From Pristionchus mayeri (Eukaryota; Nematoda; Chromadorea; Rhabditida; Neodiplogasteridae), in NCBI GenBank assembly GCA_036245805.1, contig BTRK01000005.1, forward strand, positions 434,001 to 498,000: DNA of 64,000 bases, given 5' to 3'. The stretch's first letter is position 1. Each line of letters opens with the position of its first letter. Below are positions 11,090 through 22,745 of the stretch, one piece after another. A program made the position numbers and the translations under genes. The notes beneath the pieces were generated by a model that searched no databases, was not told the origin of the DNA, and was given only the letters and a program-made list of their open reading frames with translations.

Positions 11090-12764
11090 GTAGCTTTTAG
11101 TTTTATTATTTTTGGAAAGATTACTATATCGTTGGGTCTATCTAAGACCGAAAACGTGAGGATACCGTAGTCCATTTTGATGATACTGTAGAATACCGTA
11201 TGTTGCATACTGAGCGATGCAGTAGAGTACTGTAGGATTCGGTCGGATCGGATTCTGTAAAAGCACCATTCAGTTCAACGCCGAAGAGGTCGAAATGGCG
11301 CAAAGTTGGAAGTGCTGGATGCTCTGATGAAGGTAGATGAAAGATGAAAGATCAATGATCAATGATCGTAGCTCATCCCTTCTACGCGGCGTTTTATCGC
11401 CATGACGTATTTAAACATCCGTGTCAGGACTGGAGCCGGGCCGTCAAATAGATATTACTTGGCAATTTGCCAGCCGTTGAAAAATCTTGGCAAATTTCCA
11501 AAATCGCTATCTTTCTCTGTACTATATTTTTTTCGCCCGCCCCTTTCGAACGCAGTGTTCTGAGGCTCGAACAATAGCACTATTTTCGTGATATCAATTA
11601 ATGTAGTAATAGGATGCCAAAATATCAAATATCATTTTGGACCATTTAAATTGAATTAACTAATTGTCATCATTTCAGTAGCCTGACTCTCTTCCCGCCT
11701 CGACTTCCGAAGAGATGAAACTTCGTGACTCTAATATGTCGATAAAGAAATGGTTGAATGCTGTGAAAACTCTTCGCCAGTGTTTTTGATACTTATAACT
11801 GAGCAATTAACAACCAAAAGTCCATATTCGCAGAGAAGGTTCCCTGTCAGAATCAATTTAAACATAGCTGTTAATTAGTTGGAAAATGAGCTTACTAGAA
11901 GCTGACCATGTTAGTACACTGAGTACTCGAGCATGCACCGTTCTAGTGCATGACTAATAAAACAAAACAGTATGAAATATTGATCTGATTTTTCTCGGAA
12001 CGTGGACTATCCTTTGCGAGCGCTCGTTTCATGTTTATCGCGTGGAAATGCTATTGCGGGAAGATGTGACATTGATAAGGAGTGATTCATAGTTCACCCC
12101 CATCTATCGGCAATGAGCGAATCGATTTTGAAAAATATGTATTGTTATATATCTCGCAATACATGGTCCAGTAATGACATAGAGATGCCCATAGTGGATG
12201 TTCTTTATCGTGGGTTTCAGTTGTCCAGGATCCGTTTCCGATGAAATAGAAACATGTTGCATACACACACTCGCTCTTCACTTGCACTCCAGGAACATTT
12301 TATGCACATTTCCAATCAAACGGGACGTAACAAATATGTAGACATTAGTGTCGACTAACTAAAGCCCTTCTCATTACGTTCCCAACAGTAGCAGCGATAT
12401 GCGTCGAATCATCCCTTCGCATGTCATTGATTGTGTCTAAAATTAGTATGTGAAACTTTGCAAACAACACTTTAGCCGCTTACCGTCCATGAATAGATAT
12501 GTCATGTCGAATAGCTGTAAACATTATCGTATCGATTCGTGTTACCTTGAATGGAAAAAATCAAATCGCTGAACGATTATAGCGCCCTGAATAGAACGAA
12601 AACACCTGACTCACTCTAGGTATCAGTATTAGTACGAAGTGTTTGCCGAGCTTGGCTGGATACAGAAAAACCTCTCGTTTCATCCTACTCTCTCTCTTCT
12701 CTCCGAATACAAAAACAGTGCAGAATCACCCACTCATCGATATGTAATACCCCGCACACCGCAA

Positions 12765-12772
12765 GTATATAG
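12765..12772 (+). promoter_or_regulatory. TATA box of the defensin gene
   Basis: GTATATAG lies 55-62 bp before the defensin ATG, a suitable distance for a core promoter with a short 5' leader. Confidence 0.5.
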
Positions 12773-12826
12773 GGAGACAGGCGATCGGGAGATCACTCTA
12801 ATCGGCTCAACTGCCCATTGGAAATC

Positions 12827-13313
12827 ATGAAGGGACTGTTCGTGTGTGCGACTCTCGCCTGTCTGTTGATTGCTGCGAATGCTGTAAGAATACTTTTTCT
12901 TAGATTTCAACGAAGTTGATCTAACAGGACTTGATTCTCACGACGTGTGCTCGCATGAACGACGGTGTAATTGGAAGGAAGGTGGCGGACACAGCATGCA
13001 TGATGTCATGCAACACCAAGGTGAGTGCGAATAATGATAACTTGGATTCTGATCTTGACATCAATCTTTCGGGAATATGAACATTATTTGATTTGGAAAA
13101 AGTGAAATGCAGAACTGCGGAGGCAGCAAGTGCGTGTTCAGAGAGGGTAGAGCTGTCTGCACTTGTGACAGGTTTGCTTTCGAACTCGATGCAATGACAC
13201 AATTCTCGCATTGTAAGATGTGCGAACGGAGCTGGCAACTACCCCCCATTCGGATGATTCGTCCCTGTTTCATCAATTATGCATTTCGAAACTATAATCT
13301 GATAAATGTTTGA
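12827..13313 (+). CDS. ASABF-type antimicrobial defensin (abf family)
   Basis: Three exons in phase: 12827-12883, 12928-13020, 13113-13313; 116 residues. Exon 1 is exactly a signal peptide (MKGLFVCATLACLLIAANA). The mature part shows the cysteine-stabilised alpha-beta layout of nematode ASABF defensins: CARMN near the start, CMMSC (CxxxC helix), NCGGSKC, then CTCDR (CxC). These positions match the ASABF/abf family closely. Such peptides are secreted, typically from pharynx or intestine, and kill bacteria (family knowledge). Unusual: the family's eighth cysteine, normally right after the CxCDR segment, is Phe here, and the next cysteines come about 15 residues later in a long C-terminal extension. 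A GTAAG at 13213, after TCGCATT, could be a donor, so the tail may be spliced differently. Confidence 0.85.
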
Positions 13314-13447
13314 CACTTCTTATTAGTGCTTATTATTTGAATTTTTGAAAATTATTTGTCATGTTTTAGTTTTTGTATGCATACAAAGACAAAAATTATA
13401 ATATACTTGTATCAGTCCCTATCATTTCTCGTCTGTCCTCTCGAACC

Positions 13448-14687
13448 ATGTGGTCTACTCTCCTCCTTCTCCTCCTCTTGGTCTGTGTTGCTGAAGCAGT
13501 TGAAGAAAGGACGACAATTCCAAAGTATTTCTACTTTTAATCCATACATTCTGAATATTGTTTCCCAGAACTAAGATATATTACATAATCTTTCTTATAA
13601 TCTTGTGCAAAACGATTGGCGTCATGTTGATAGGATAGCCCTGATTCAGGGACTTCTCGTGGCCACTCTTAGCAGCCGTCATCGGCATTGTCGTGGCTGT
13701 CGCAGTCATGGCCGTGATTCTGCTTCTTGTTGCTCGATCAGCCAGTGAGTTTGGATAATTCCCTTTTGTCGAAAACTTCTAGAAAAATTTCGATATTTCT
13801 AAATTTCAAATATTTTGACTAGTTTTGTCTCGCTCGTATGCATTTTTTAGATAAAAAGAAGAAACCGGATGCTGAGCTGGCACAGGGACAATCGAACACA
13901 CCGAATACAGGTGAAAATTGGACTCAATAACTGTCTTGTATGACCAATTGAAATACTGTTCTGAATCACAAATGCAGATGCAACTTCAATTTATCGAAAT
14001 TAAATATGTGCAGTACGCAAGATAATATAATTATCCTTGATTCTAATAGTTGTAGAACTCAAATCGAAAGGAAACGAGGATCTAAGCAAGACCACCGAGA
14101 AAGAGAAGGCTGAAGAGGAGAAACACATTGCTCTAGAAAAGAAGGAGAAAGAGGTTAGCATAATATCAAAAATATTTTCTTTATTTAAAAATATGCATTA
14201 TTAGGTGCAGCAAGCGTACGACGCATGGAAGGCAGGGAAAATCCTCGGTCAGAAAAAGGTGTGGACAAAGTTTCATTTTTAAGAGATATTTAGAGAGGAA
14301 AACCATTCTCATATTTAAAAAAATCAGATGCAAGTTAATCTGCTTCCCGATCCCAAATATTTCGTCGCCGAGAAGGGTACCGCCGTTGAGGTTCCCATTT
14401 TCCAGTTTATTTATTTGCTGTTCGACAAGTCAAAATAACAAAACAAATTCTTGAGAGTGATGTTCCGTTCGTGGTGATCGATGGCGAGGGAGAGTACGTC
14501 GTCGTGGGAAGAAGCAGATGTCGTCATCACAAGGGATCAAAGATGTCCTCATCTACGGTAATGCTTCCTGTTCCACACCACACCCATTATTACTTGAAAG
14601 ATCAACTTCGATCATGATTCGCTTGTTTGTATTAATTCATGAAAATCATGCACGTATTTTCAGACGAACTCAGCAGCCAAGAAATAG
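13448..14687 (+). CDS. Single-pass membrane protein with signal peptide, nematode-specific
   Basis: Eight exons close in phase: 13448-13524, 13650-13744, 13851-13910, 14050-14153, 14205-14258, 14328-14390, 14456-14557, 14664-14687; 192 residues. Exon 1 starts MWSTLLLLLLLVCVAEA, a clear signal peptide. Exon 2 encodes one long hydrophobic helix (PLLAAVIGIVVAVAVMAVILLLV) followed by charged KKKK sequence, so type I topology with a very short outside part is expected. The cytoplasmic tail is Lys/Glu-rich and then contains QVNLLPDPKYFVAEKG and VPFVVIDGEGEYVVVGRS. I do not recognise the family. It follows the defensin gene by 134 bp on the same strand. Confidence 0.7.
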
Positions 14688-15331
14688 AACTAACAGGAAG
14701 CTAGCATTGGTGAAATGCGTTGACTTGCGACAACACCAATCTCTCATGTATAAACGATTTGTATTATTTATGGTTATTGTGCTTGTGATATGTGTGAGTC
14801 AGGGCAACATGTGCGGCCAAAACTTTTATTCATTTTTTATGAAAAATCCAGGTCTCAAAAGTGTATCATATTTGCTTCTCCAAAACTTGTAAACATGACG
14901 AATATTATTCCGAAAAAAATCTTTCTTCATTTATGATTTTTTCTTAATTTCTTCATTTTCTTATAAGAGATGAATCGCGAGAGAATCGACCATTTGAGGG
15001 GGGTGGGCGGCACTAGGAAAAAAGTTTGTCGTATCTGGAAACAATTTTTGTTACAGTACTTCAAATGATGCTCTTTCAAACTGCGTCGTCAGAATTTTGA
15101 TATTCGTCGTCACCGTCGAGATTCAGAAGATTCAGAAAGATTCAGAATGTTGACGATTTCATTCCTGGTGCTTATCCTACTGGGGGTACCCAAAATGACA
15201 TAAATTTGCAAATCTGAAAAACTTTCTGAGATTTCATGCTTAAGTTGTAGTCCATATATGTCTCTCGCTTTTCGCCGAAAATGAAGGAAATCGGAATATA
15301 AACACAAAAAAAGGGCTCACTTTATTTTCAT
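14688..15331. other. Intergenic, contains a short dispersed repeat
   Basis: Around 14864-14925 is a short segment that recurs near 38812-38880 with a few changes. Nothing else recognised. Confidence 0.5.
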
Positions 15332-17357
15332 AAATCGATTAAAATTATTGATTTTTACTGCAATTTCGTACCAATGCTGTTTTTCAGATCAATCGATAGA
15401 GCTCGAAAAGACGAATCGAATGGTATGCTGAATGCATATGCAACTCGCGCACTAAAGATGTCAAAATCGCGAAATTAGATTTTCACTTACACACGATTCA
15501 GGAATTTTGACCCTCTGGCAGTCGGTCTCGCCTTTTGATCTACCCTCGTATCTCGCCCTTGAGATTGATTTGCTTTTCGCTTTCGGTAAGATGAAGTATA
15601 TTGCACAATTTCTAAAAAGAATCAATCGCATTAACTTTATTTGGATTTTTTTCAGCTCAATCGATAGAGCTCGAAAAGACGAATCGAATGGTATGCTGAA
15701 TGCATATGCAACTCGCGCACTAAAGATGTCAAAATCGCGAAATTAGATTTTCACTTACACACGATTCAGGAATTTTGACCCTCTGGCAGTCGGTCTCGCC
15801 TTTTGATCTACCCTCGTATCTCGCCCTTGAGATTGATTTGCTTTTCGCTTTCGGTAAGATGAAGTATATTGCACAATTTCTAAAAAGAATCAATCGCATT
15901 AACTTTATTTGGATTTTTTTTCAGCTCAATCGATAGAGCTCGAAAAGACGAATCGAATGGTATGCTGAATGCATATGCAACTCGCGCACTAAAGATGTCA
16001 AAATCGCGAAATTAGATTTTCACTTACACACGATTCAGGAATTTTGACCCTCTGGCAGTCGGTCTCGCCTTTTGATCTACCCTCGTATCTCGCCCTTGAG
16101 ATTGATTTGCTTTTCGCTTTCGGTAAGATGAAGTATATTGCACAATTTCTAAAAAGAATCAATCGCATTAACTTTATTTGGATTTTTTTCAGCTCAATCG
16201 ATAGAGCTCGAAAAGACGAATCGAATGGTATGCTGAATGCATATGCAACTCGCGCACTAAAGATGTCAAAATCGCGAAATTAGATTTTCACTTACACACG
16301 ATTCAGGAATTTTGACCCTCTGGCAGTCGGTCTCGCCTTTTGATCTACCCTCGTATCTCGCCCTTGAGATTGATTTGCTTTTCGCTTTCGGTAAGATGAA
16401 GTATATTGCACAATTTCTAAAAAGAATCAATCGCATTAACTTTATTTGGATTTTTTTTCAGCTCAATCGATAGAGCTCGAAAAGACGAATCGAATGGTAT
16501 GCTGAATGCATATGCAACTCGCGCACTAAAGATGTCAAAATCGCGAAATTAGATTTACATTTACCCGTGTTTGAACCTTGGTGACCCTGTGGAAGTTCCT
16601 ATCGCCTTTGTATCCATGTGCTCTATATCCAGCGAGTGTCTGCCTAGATAGCTGATGGGTTATGTTCTAAGGGCGTTGCCCAGCGACCGCAGGTTCGAAT
16701 TTGTTCGTTTAAAGTTCTTTTGCAATGTTTTTATGAAGTCCTGAGTACTTCTGGTGATGTATTTTGCAATAAAAAACCCCCATCGCTTCCCTACGAGTGA
16801 TGAGACCCCGGCGCTTGCGAAGTGCACCGACACCATTACTAGGACGCTTTCCACTAGTACCCTTACCGGTGAACGTCTCTGACTAAGCAAACAGGTATTT
16901 GAATGCTACGCATCAATACAAGTGAAGGAATCCACTTCCCCGGGGGAACTGGCGATGATGTGTGCGTGTTGAGAGTACGGGGAGGTGAGAGAACTGCCGG
17001 GGGGTTTTGCACCATTGTGAGGCACACGGGGTCGTATTTATGATTCAAATAAAGTTAATGTGATTGATTTTTTTTAGAAATTATGCAATATACTTCATCT
17101 TACCGAAAGCGAAAAGCAAATCAATCTCAAGGGCGAGATACGAGGGTAGATCAAAAGGCGAGACCGACTGCCAGAGGGTCAAAATTCCTGAATCGTGTGT
17201 AAGTGAAAATCTAATTTCGCGATTTTGACATCTTTAGTGCGCGAGTTGCATATGCATTCAGCATACCATTCGATTCGTCTTTTCGAGCTCTATCGATGGA
17301 GCTGAAAAACAGCGTTGGTACGAAATTGCAGTAAAAATCAATAATTTTAATCGATTT
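15332..17357. mobile_element. Foldback-type element with internal tandem repeats
   Basis: The left terminus (AAATCGATTAAAATTATTG at 15332) is followed by one repeat unit; the right end (about 17046-17357) is the reverse complement of that terminus plus one full unit, so the element has inverted ends of roughly 310 bp. Between them are further direct copies of the 268-bp unit and a unique 490-bp centre (16556-17045). There is no transposase. This arrangement resembles foldback transposons whose ends carry tandem arrays. Confidence 0.75.
15391..16553 (+). repeat. 268-bp tandem array, about 4.3 copies
   Basis: Units start at 15391, 15659, 15928, 16196 and 16465 (spacing 268/269), nearly identical; the last is partial. 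Each unit carries strong splice-like signals: a GCTTTCG/GTAAGATG donor, an AT-rich 70-bp stretch, then TTTTTTCAG. The exon-like parts are 84 and 35 bp (119 together), so successive copies would not keep one frame. After the array, at about 16565-16640, a diverged copy of the unit's start is recognisable. Confidence 0.9.
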
Positions 17358-17661
17358 TTGAAAATACTAATGATCATATCGATGAACCGAAAGCACAGTC
17401 TTATTCTCCGTGAAATTTGGCCCGGGAAATTTTCTTTTCGCGTTACCAGACCCCCTGTAGGAAGAGCATCATGCCTCCAAACATGGCAAATTTCGGAAGC
17501 CGTCGACTTTGACGGCGTCTCACATCGTCGAAGACGGAGATATGGAACAAAACTTGATGAGTTCTGTTTAGGGACCATATGGGCTATTCAAAACTGCTCA
17601 GAACCCAATATCGACTTTTCCAATGTACCAGGGTTTATTCGAATCTTACGCGACACGCGTG

Positions 17662-18284
17662 TTAGGTTTCTATAAACCGGTGATTGTGATTTTGTTGACA
17701 ATGTATTTGCAAATTCAGACCAGGCTGGTTTGTGCTTTTGTAGGAATTGATATTCCTCGATAGTGAAATGTTTCGATTTTTGTTAATTCCGTCTAGTGGA
17801 AATTATATAATTTAATTTAAATATTTTCAAGCGAGACGGATCTTTTCATAGCCTACATGTGGGTTAAGTGTTGCTTAGCTGATATTCATTTTGATTTGCT
17901 AGTGCGATGGTAATTTCCTGTTTTTCCTTTTGTGTTCACACTTAGTTTTTTTCCTTTGCTTTCCTAGACAATCATTGGTCTAGGTTGTTCAATAGCCTAA
18001 TTTGAGATTATGGTAGTCCACAAATTAATCGATAATTAGTTCCAGATCATCCCCGATGTCCGCTCAGACCAGCAGTTCGTCTTCCACGGCCGATGAAAAG
18101 ATCTGACCCCGAGGACGACCTACCGTACCCCTACCTCCTACCGCACTCTCCCTCTCGCCATGACCGCATATTCAGAGATTACTGTATCCGCCACTTTTTC
18201 CCTTGTCTGATTACGGTGTACGATAGCATTGCTTCATTGACATTTGCTCTTTTTTCTTTCCGATATCTGCTTGTTGTTTTATAA
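17662..18284 (+). repeat. 620-bp dispersed repeat, copy 1
   Basis: Nearly identical over its whole length to 36637-37253 in the same orientation. It contains a conserved 63-codon open frame (18093-18284, starting MKRSDPEDDLPYPY) and an exon-like segment after TTCCAG at about 18046. No product recognised; probably a non-autonomous transposon. Confidence 0.85.
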
Positions 18285-18845
18285 CCACATTCCTTGGTGC
18301 TTCTCCCCTATATATTTTTGGTGTAGCCCGCGTGTATACTGTAGTGTGCGACCGTTCCCAAACGTCGCCTTAGTGCTTTACCGTCCTGCTCGTTCTCCAT
18401 TGAGACACACATTTGAGATACGACGGACACGGTAGTTTTAAGATCCTTTCTTCTTCTATACTTGATTGTTCAAAGCATTATTGCGAATTCATGATAAATT
18501 ATTGGTTTTATAATTGTATTTAATTTATCATATTCATCACATTTCCCTCGTTCCCATCGCCAATCCTTTCTTCTAAGCATTCGAAATGACCGAACGCTAG
18601 TCGACCTACAGTCCATTCGTGTATGATGGAAACTGACGAACAATCCATCCTCTCCCTCTCTACCAGTCGCCTTTCTCCTCTCCCTAAACTGTTCAACTTC
18701 CTGTTCTTCAGTTCATCTTATGCATGCCCCTCCTCCCTCAACTTTCATCTCTTTACCGACTCCACTCCAGAACTCAACGTCAACACCAATCTTGCCATAT
18801 GTATGCACCTCTTCCCTCGACAGCCCCCTTCTCGTCAGGTCCCGT
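18285..18845. other. Pyrimidine-rich spacer, no gene recognised
   Basis: CT-rich sequence with overlapping open frames that reflect composition, not genes. Confidence 0.5.
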
Positions 18846-19047
18846 CATAGCTGTCCACGCCGCCGGCGACCTCGCATCCATGAACCCAGGGTCATGTTTT
18901 TTTTGGCAGGCGGTGGGAAACCACAGTCGTTGAAGATAGACCTAAGGTACCATAACCGTCGTCATGTACATCGACACGACTGGTATTTGTCGGCTACCGT
19001 AACCCGCACTACCGTAACCTGTGTGCTGTAGGCACACCACGATGTGG
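18846..19047 (+). repeat. Inverted repeat, left arm
   Basis: About 200 bp recurring as reverse complement at 23181-23387, including several CTACCGTAACC motifs. Together with the right arm it would form a foldback element whose interior was later enlarged by an LTR retrotransposon. Confidence 0.85.
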
Positions 19048-19482
19048 TAAAACAGTCGGGGTCACGGTAGTGGGATACGGTATCTGGTGGTACTGTACTA
19101 TCGATTGGTTACGGTACTTTGATTTTTTAATTAGGGTACGGTATTTTCAATTTTTGAAAAAAAAATCAGTTCGCGGTAATCAGGGTTACGGTAGCTATAT
19201 ACGGTATCAGGAAGTACTGTACTATTGATTGGTACAGTACTTAATCTTGACCTACCCATGACCTACCATCGATTTTTCGACCATGACCCACTATACGATG
19301 GTGAGCCCCCCCTTTTTGGGGGGGGGGGGGGGGCTCAACCATGAACCCCGGGCCATGGAAATGTCAAAAAAAATAAATTAAGTCAGTTCACGATTGCTAG
19401 TTATGGTACTGCACTTAGGTTACTGTTACTAGATTACGGTATGCCGGACGAGCCTTCATGATCCGTCTAAGGTATGTTTTAC
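19048..19482. other. Spacer between inverted-repeat arms
   Basis: Dense in TTACGGTA/TACTGTAC motifs and includes a C-run/G-run hairpin at about 19306-19336. The last four bases (TTAC, 19479-19482) are the left target duplication of the LTR element. No gene. Confidence 0.6.
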
Positions 19483-19934
19483 TGAAAGCCGAGCAAAGTG
19501 GTGAAACACAAAGTTCCTTCCTCCAGAGCCGTGCTGTCAATCGGTTCCCCGATTGAGTGTAGTAAATCCCGGTCTTCCCTTGTGGACAAACTCGCGAGTT
19601 TATGGGTTGAGCCGTTCTTTATTACTGTCTAAACGAGGTAAATTAGACATAGATACGCGGAACTAATTACTAGCACGCAAACAAACATAAATAAGACAGG
19701 AAACTAGAGGAAAATATGAGAAAATAACGAGAAACTAGATTTGTAAGCATGGCTGACAAATTACAGCATTGGGTGATAAATATAGGGAAAATTCAAATGA
19801 CTAATTTACGGATAACGGTTACAAATCACGAACTATATTTAAATTACGATAATTTTACAGATGAATTATGATACGATTAATTATTTCTTCCTTTCATATT
19901 TTCCTTCTCTCGATCATAGGCCGATTCCCTTACA
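19483..19934 (-). repeat. 3' LTR
   Basis: 452 bp, TG...CA on the minus strand, the same orientation as the copy at 22746-23180. Differences include small indels around 19580, showing some age. Confidence 0.88.
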
Positions 19935-20278
19935 TCTCCCCCGCCTTTCGAATTAGAGGCGTCCTCGTCTCTATGCTCTCCTCCTCTTCTTCTTCCATCT
20001 TTCTCTCTTCTACTCCTTCCAGGTCCACCGTTGCTCGAGCCGTAGTCCTTCTCAGGACCATCCATGGCCATATGATCTTTCGATCTGAACACGAAACACT
20101 TCCTCTTTCTCTTCCTCCTCTTCCTTTTCCTTGGCGTTCCCTCATTCTCATAAGAGCCGTTGTTCATTTCCTTTCCAACTTCAGCTCATCTGCTCCCTTG
20201 GGATCATCCTTCCAATCCATCAGATCCTCGATCAGATTAACCTTTTCATTCCTCATATTGATGGGTGCATTTCCACCT

Positions 20279-22333
20279 TCAGACAATGCACACACAACTC
20301 CTCCATCTTCCAACTGACTGATGTCTCTCTAACACCAGCTCCTTATCGGTAGTATTCACCACCACAATCGGAACAACCGATTCATCCACTGAGATCCCCT
20401 CGACGACTCCGTATATCGATGAATCCAGTCTCACAGTGCTTCCAGGCACTCCATTGATCCACACCGTTTCCGTTTTTCCTTTGGGGATCACACAGTATCT
20501 CAGCACTTTAGCCTCCACTGGATCCTCCACAGTTTCTTGTTTCATTTCGACCGTCTTGTCTTCAGCGGCCTTCTTCTCTTCTGGTGCAGTCGACGTGCTC
20601 TCCTTTTCCATTGGCAGAGCCGCACTCACTTTATCTTCTGAGCGAACCGTCGTGCTCTCTCGAAGCTCCACTCCGATGGCATCCAATCCGGCTCCTCCAA
20701 TTATGGCACCGACTCGAATTCGTGTCACATAAAATCCAATCTTGGCCTTCCTTCCGATCTGCAGTTTTACTTCCAGCTCTGCCTTCCCACTCACATAGAT
20801 GGGTCTCTGATTGGCATCGCGAAGTACTGTCTGATCATTTCTCATAATCTCGACTCCTCTCATCCCTCTGAGCAGCCTCTCTTCAATGAGAGATACTTCA
20901 GCTCCAGTATCCAACATCACATTTCTCTCCTGTCCATTGATCACTCTCTTCACTGTTCTGGACTTCTTGACAGCGAAGATACTATCTATGTTTTCCTTTG
21001 ACTGTCCTTCGACCTTGTTCACTCCTCCACTCGAATCTCTTTCCAGAAACTTCTCAGAGTTCTGAGCCGTAAATTCAGCAGCGCCTGGATCCAGATGTTT
21101 CTTATATCGATCCGGAAATCCTACGAGGAAGTAGCAATTAGCCGTGGTATGACCAGGCTTCCTGCATCGATCGCACCATCTTGCTGCCGTATCCCTTGAC
21201 TCGTAATATTGCTGCTCCATGCATCTACTTCCATCGTCCCTCCTGATTCCCTCGAGGTACTCTATTTGTATCAGCTTTTCTTTCATCTTCTCGTATGATT
21301 TGCCTTCTGCATACATCGAGATTAGTTTCTCATGCTGTTCCCTTCCTTCATAGATGCGGATGAGATGGTTCCTTCTCATCGATTCCTTCTTGTCCTTATC
21401 CGACTCTAACTTCCTTGTGATTCTCTCCAGCTCATTGCACACAGTAGCAACTTTCTGTCCTTGAGCCCGAATCCTTCCCAACTTCCTCGTGTCCTCTATC
21501 GACTCGAAGGGTGTTTCTTCAGAGAGCCGTACTTTCATCCATTCCATCACTTTATCCAGTCCAGCTTTCTTGACCGTCTTGGGAATATCCCTGAATGTCT
21601 CGGCAGCTTTGCCCGTGACCTCTCCCATCATGAAAATAGCCATATCATCATCATAGCAATCGTAGCGTAGCAGGAAACTATTGTAGAAACGGTCCCAATC
21701 CTCCTTTTTTCCTCCATACTTGTCCATCTCTGGAAGGCTACTAGCCATGAGCCGTCTCTCTTCCATATAGCTCTCCCCATCCTTACTCCTCTTCTGTCCA
21801 CGATTACTAGAATTTGCGGGTGCACTCTGGCACTCGAGACGTGAAATTCTTTCTCGCTCCTCCTTAGATGCGCTTCCACTTTCACATGATTTCCTCCATT
21901 CTTGCAATTCTGCTACTTGGCGCATGATCTCTTTGCTATCGAATTCTTTCCTTGTGCTCTCTTGCTGCTTGGTGCCATTTCCACCACGAGAATCTCCATT
22001 TTCCGATTTCATTCTGTTGAGGGTTTCCTCCCTCTCAGCGAGCCGTGATGTGAGATCTGCGACTTTCTGGTTGCTCTCAACCTGCTTCGCCTCCATCTCC
22101 ACTTTCAGCGCTTCTGCTGCTTCCATATCTTTTCTCCATTGCTCTCTTTCAGCCTCAACTCTACTCCTTTCCTCAGCCAGTTTAAGCATGAGTATTGGCA
22201 GTGACTCCACTCCCTCTCTCTCTTCTACCGTCCTAATCAATACTCGCATTCCCGAGTTCTGCTTCTCCAACTCCTCATTAGCAGCTTCCAGCCTCTCGAT
22301 CTTTTGAGCCGGAGTCTCCTCCATTTCCTCCAC
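20279..22333 (-). CDS. Gag-protease polyprotein of LTR retrotransposon
   Basis: A single 684-codon open frame. The N-terminal ~110 residues are heptad-rich coiled coil; a charged Gag core follows. A CCHC zinc knuckle WCDRCRKPGHTTANC (CX2CX4HX4C) binds nucleic acid, and VMLDTGAEVSLI holds the aspartic protease DTGA active site. The frame ends in sequence that in Gypsy-type elements leads into reverse transcriptase, but here it stops. Host-genome retroelement gene, not a host function. No internal stops, so Gag could still be expressed. Confidence 0.88.
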   Translation of the reverse strand: MEEMEETPAQKIERLEAANEELEKQNSGMRVLIRTVEEREGVESLPILMLKLAEERSRVEAEREQWRKDMEAAEALKVEMEAKQVESNQKVADLTSRLAEREETLNRMKSENGDSRGGNGTKQQESTRKEFDSKEIMRQVAELQEWRKSCESGSASKEERERISRLECQSAPANSSNRGQKRSKDGESYMEERRLMASSLPEMDKYGGKKEDWDRFYNSFLLRYDCYDDDMAIFMMGEVTGKAAETFRDIPKTVKKAGLDKVMEWMKVRLSEETPFESIEDTRKLGRIRAQGQKVATVCNELERITRKLESDKDKKESMRRNHLIRIYEGREQHEKLISMYAEGKSYEKMKEKLIQIEYLEGIRRDDGSRCMEQQYYESRDTAARWCDRCRKPGHTTANCYFLVGFPDRYKKHLDPGAAEFTAQNSEKFLERDSSGGVNKVEGQSKENIDSIFAVKKSRTVKRVINGQERNVMLDTGAEVSLIEERLLRGMRGVEIMRNDQTVLRDANQRPIYVSGKAELEVKLQIGRKAKIGFYVTRIRVGAIIGGAGLDAIGVELRESTTVRSEDKVSAALPMEKESTSTAPEEKKAAEDKTVEMKQETVEDPVEAKVLRYCVIPKGKTETVWINGVPGSTVRLDSSIYGVVEGISVDESVVPIVVVNTTDKELVLERHQSVGRWRSCVCIV

Positions 22334-22745
22334 TTATCGATCCGTTCGAGTCTTCCTCCAAAACGCGTCGAAACGTGTCAACCGCGACGCGCGTACGCAA
22401 CGCGTGGGCAGTCAACAACCGTCTGTTTTGACCAAGTTGAGAAAACGAGCAGCACTTTGCCACCTATTTTCCAATTAAATCGCAAACAGCGGTGCGAATC
22501 GCAAGTGGCAACGAGCCTCTGCCCGATTTCAGTCACAAGCGATGCGAATCACAGCGACAACGAGCCTCTGCCCGATTTCAGTCACTGTGAAACAAGAAAC
22601 GCAACTGCAGGTTTATCGAGCTCTCACCCAACACCGCCTGAGTCACAACGAAAACAGCTGACGAAATAGCAAGAAAAACCAGGATTTCTCCTAGTTTCGC
22701 TTACTTGTTTCGGTGGCGTCCTCTAGCACTGGCTCACAGCCCCCA

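Larger units (their letters stand above)
9262..12826. other. Long intergenic region, little recognised
   Basis: About 3.5 kb with only a hairpin (10558-10654) and a weak two-exon start (10914-11089). Several TACTGTAG/TACCGTAG motifs occur around 11160-11235. Other open frames lack splice support and family resemblance. Confidence 0.5.

Noticed and set aside
15507..16283. Two identical 79-codon frames as genes
   Set aside because: They are the same frame in alternate tandem repeat units, open by chance through the intron-like part.
18623..19031. Overlapping Pro/Ser-rich open frames
   Set aside because: They come from pyrimidine-rich composition and have no splice or family support.
19930..20167. 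Separate basic small protein (RKRKRRKRKRK)
   Set aside because: It lies between the gag-protease frame and the 3' LTR and is best read as a remnant of the deleted pol end.
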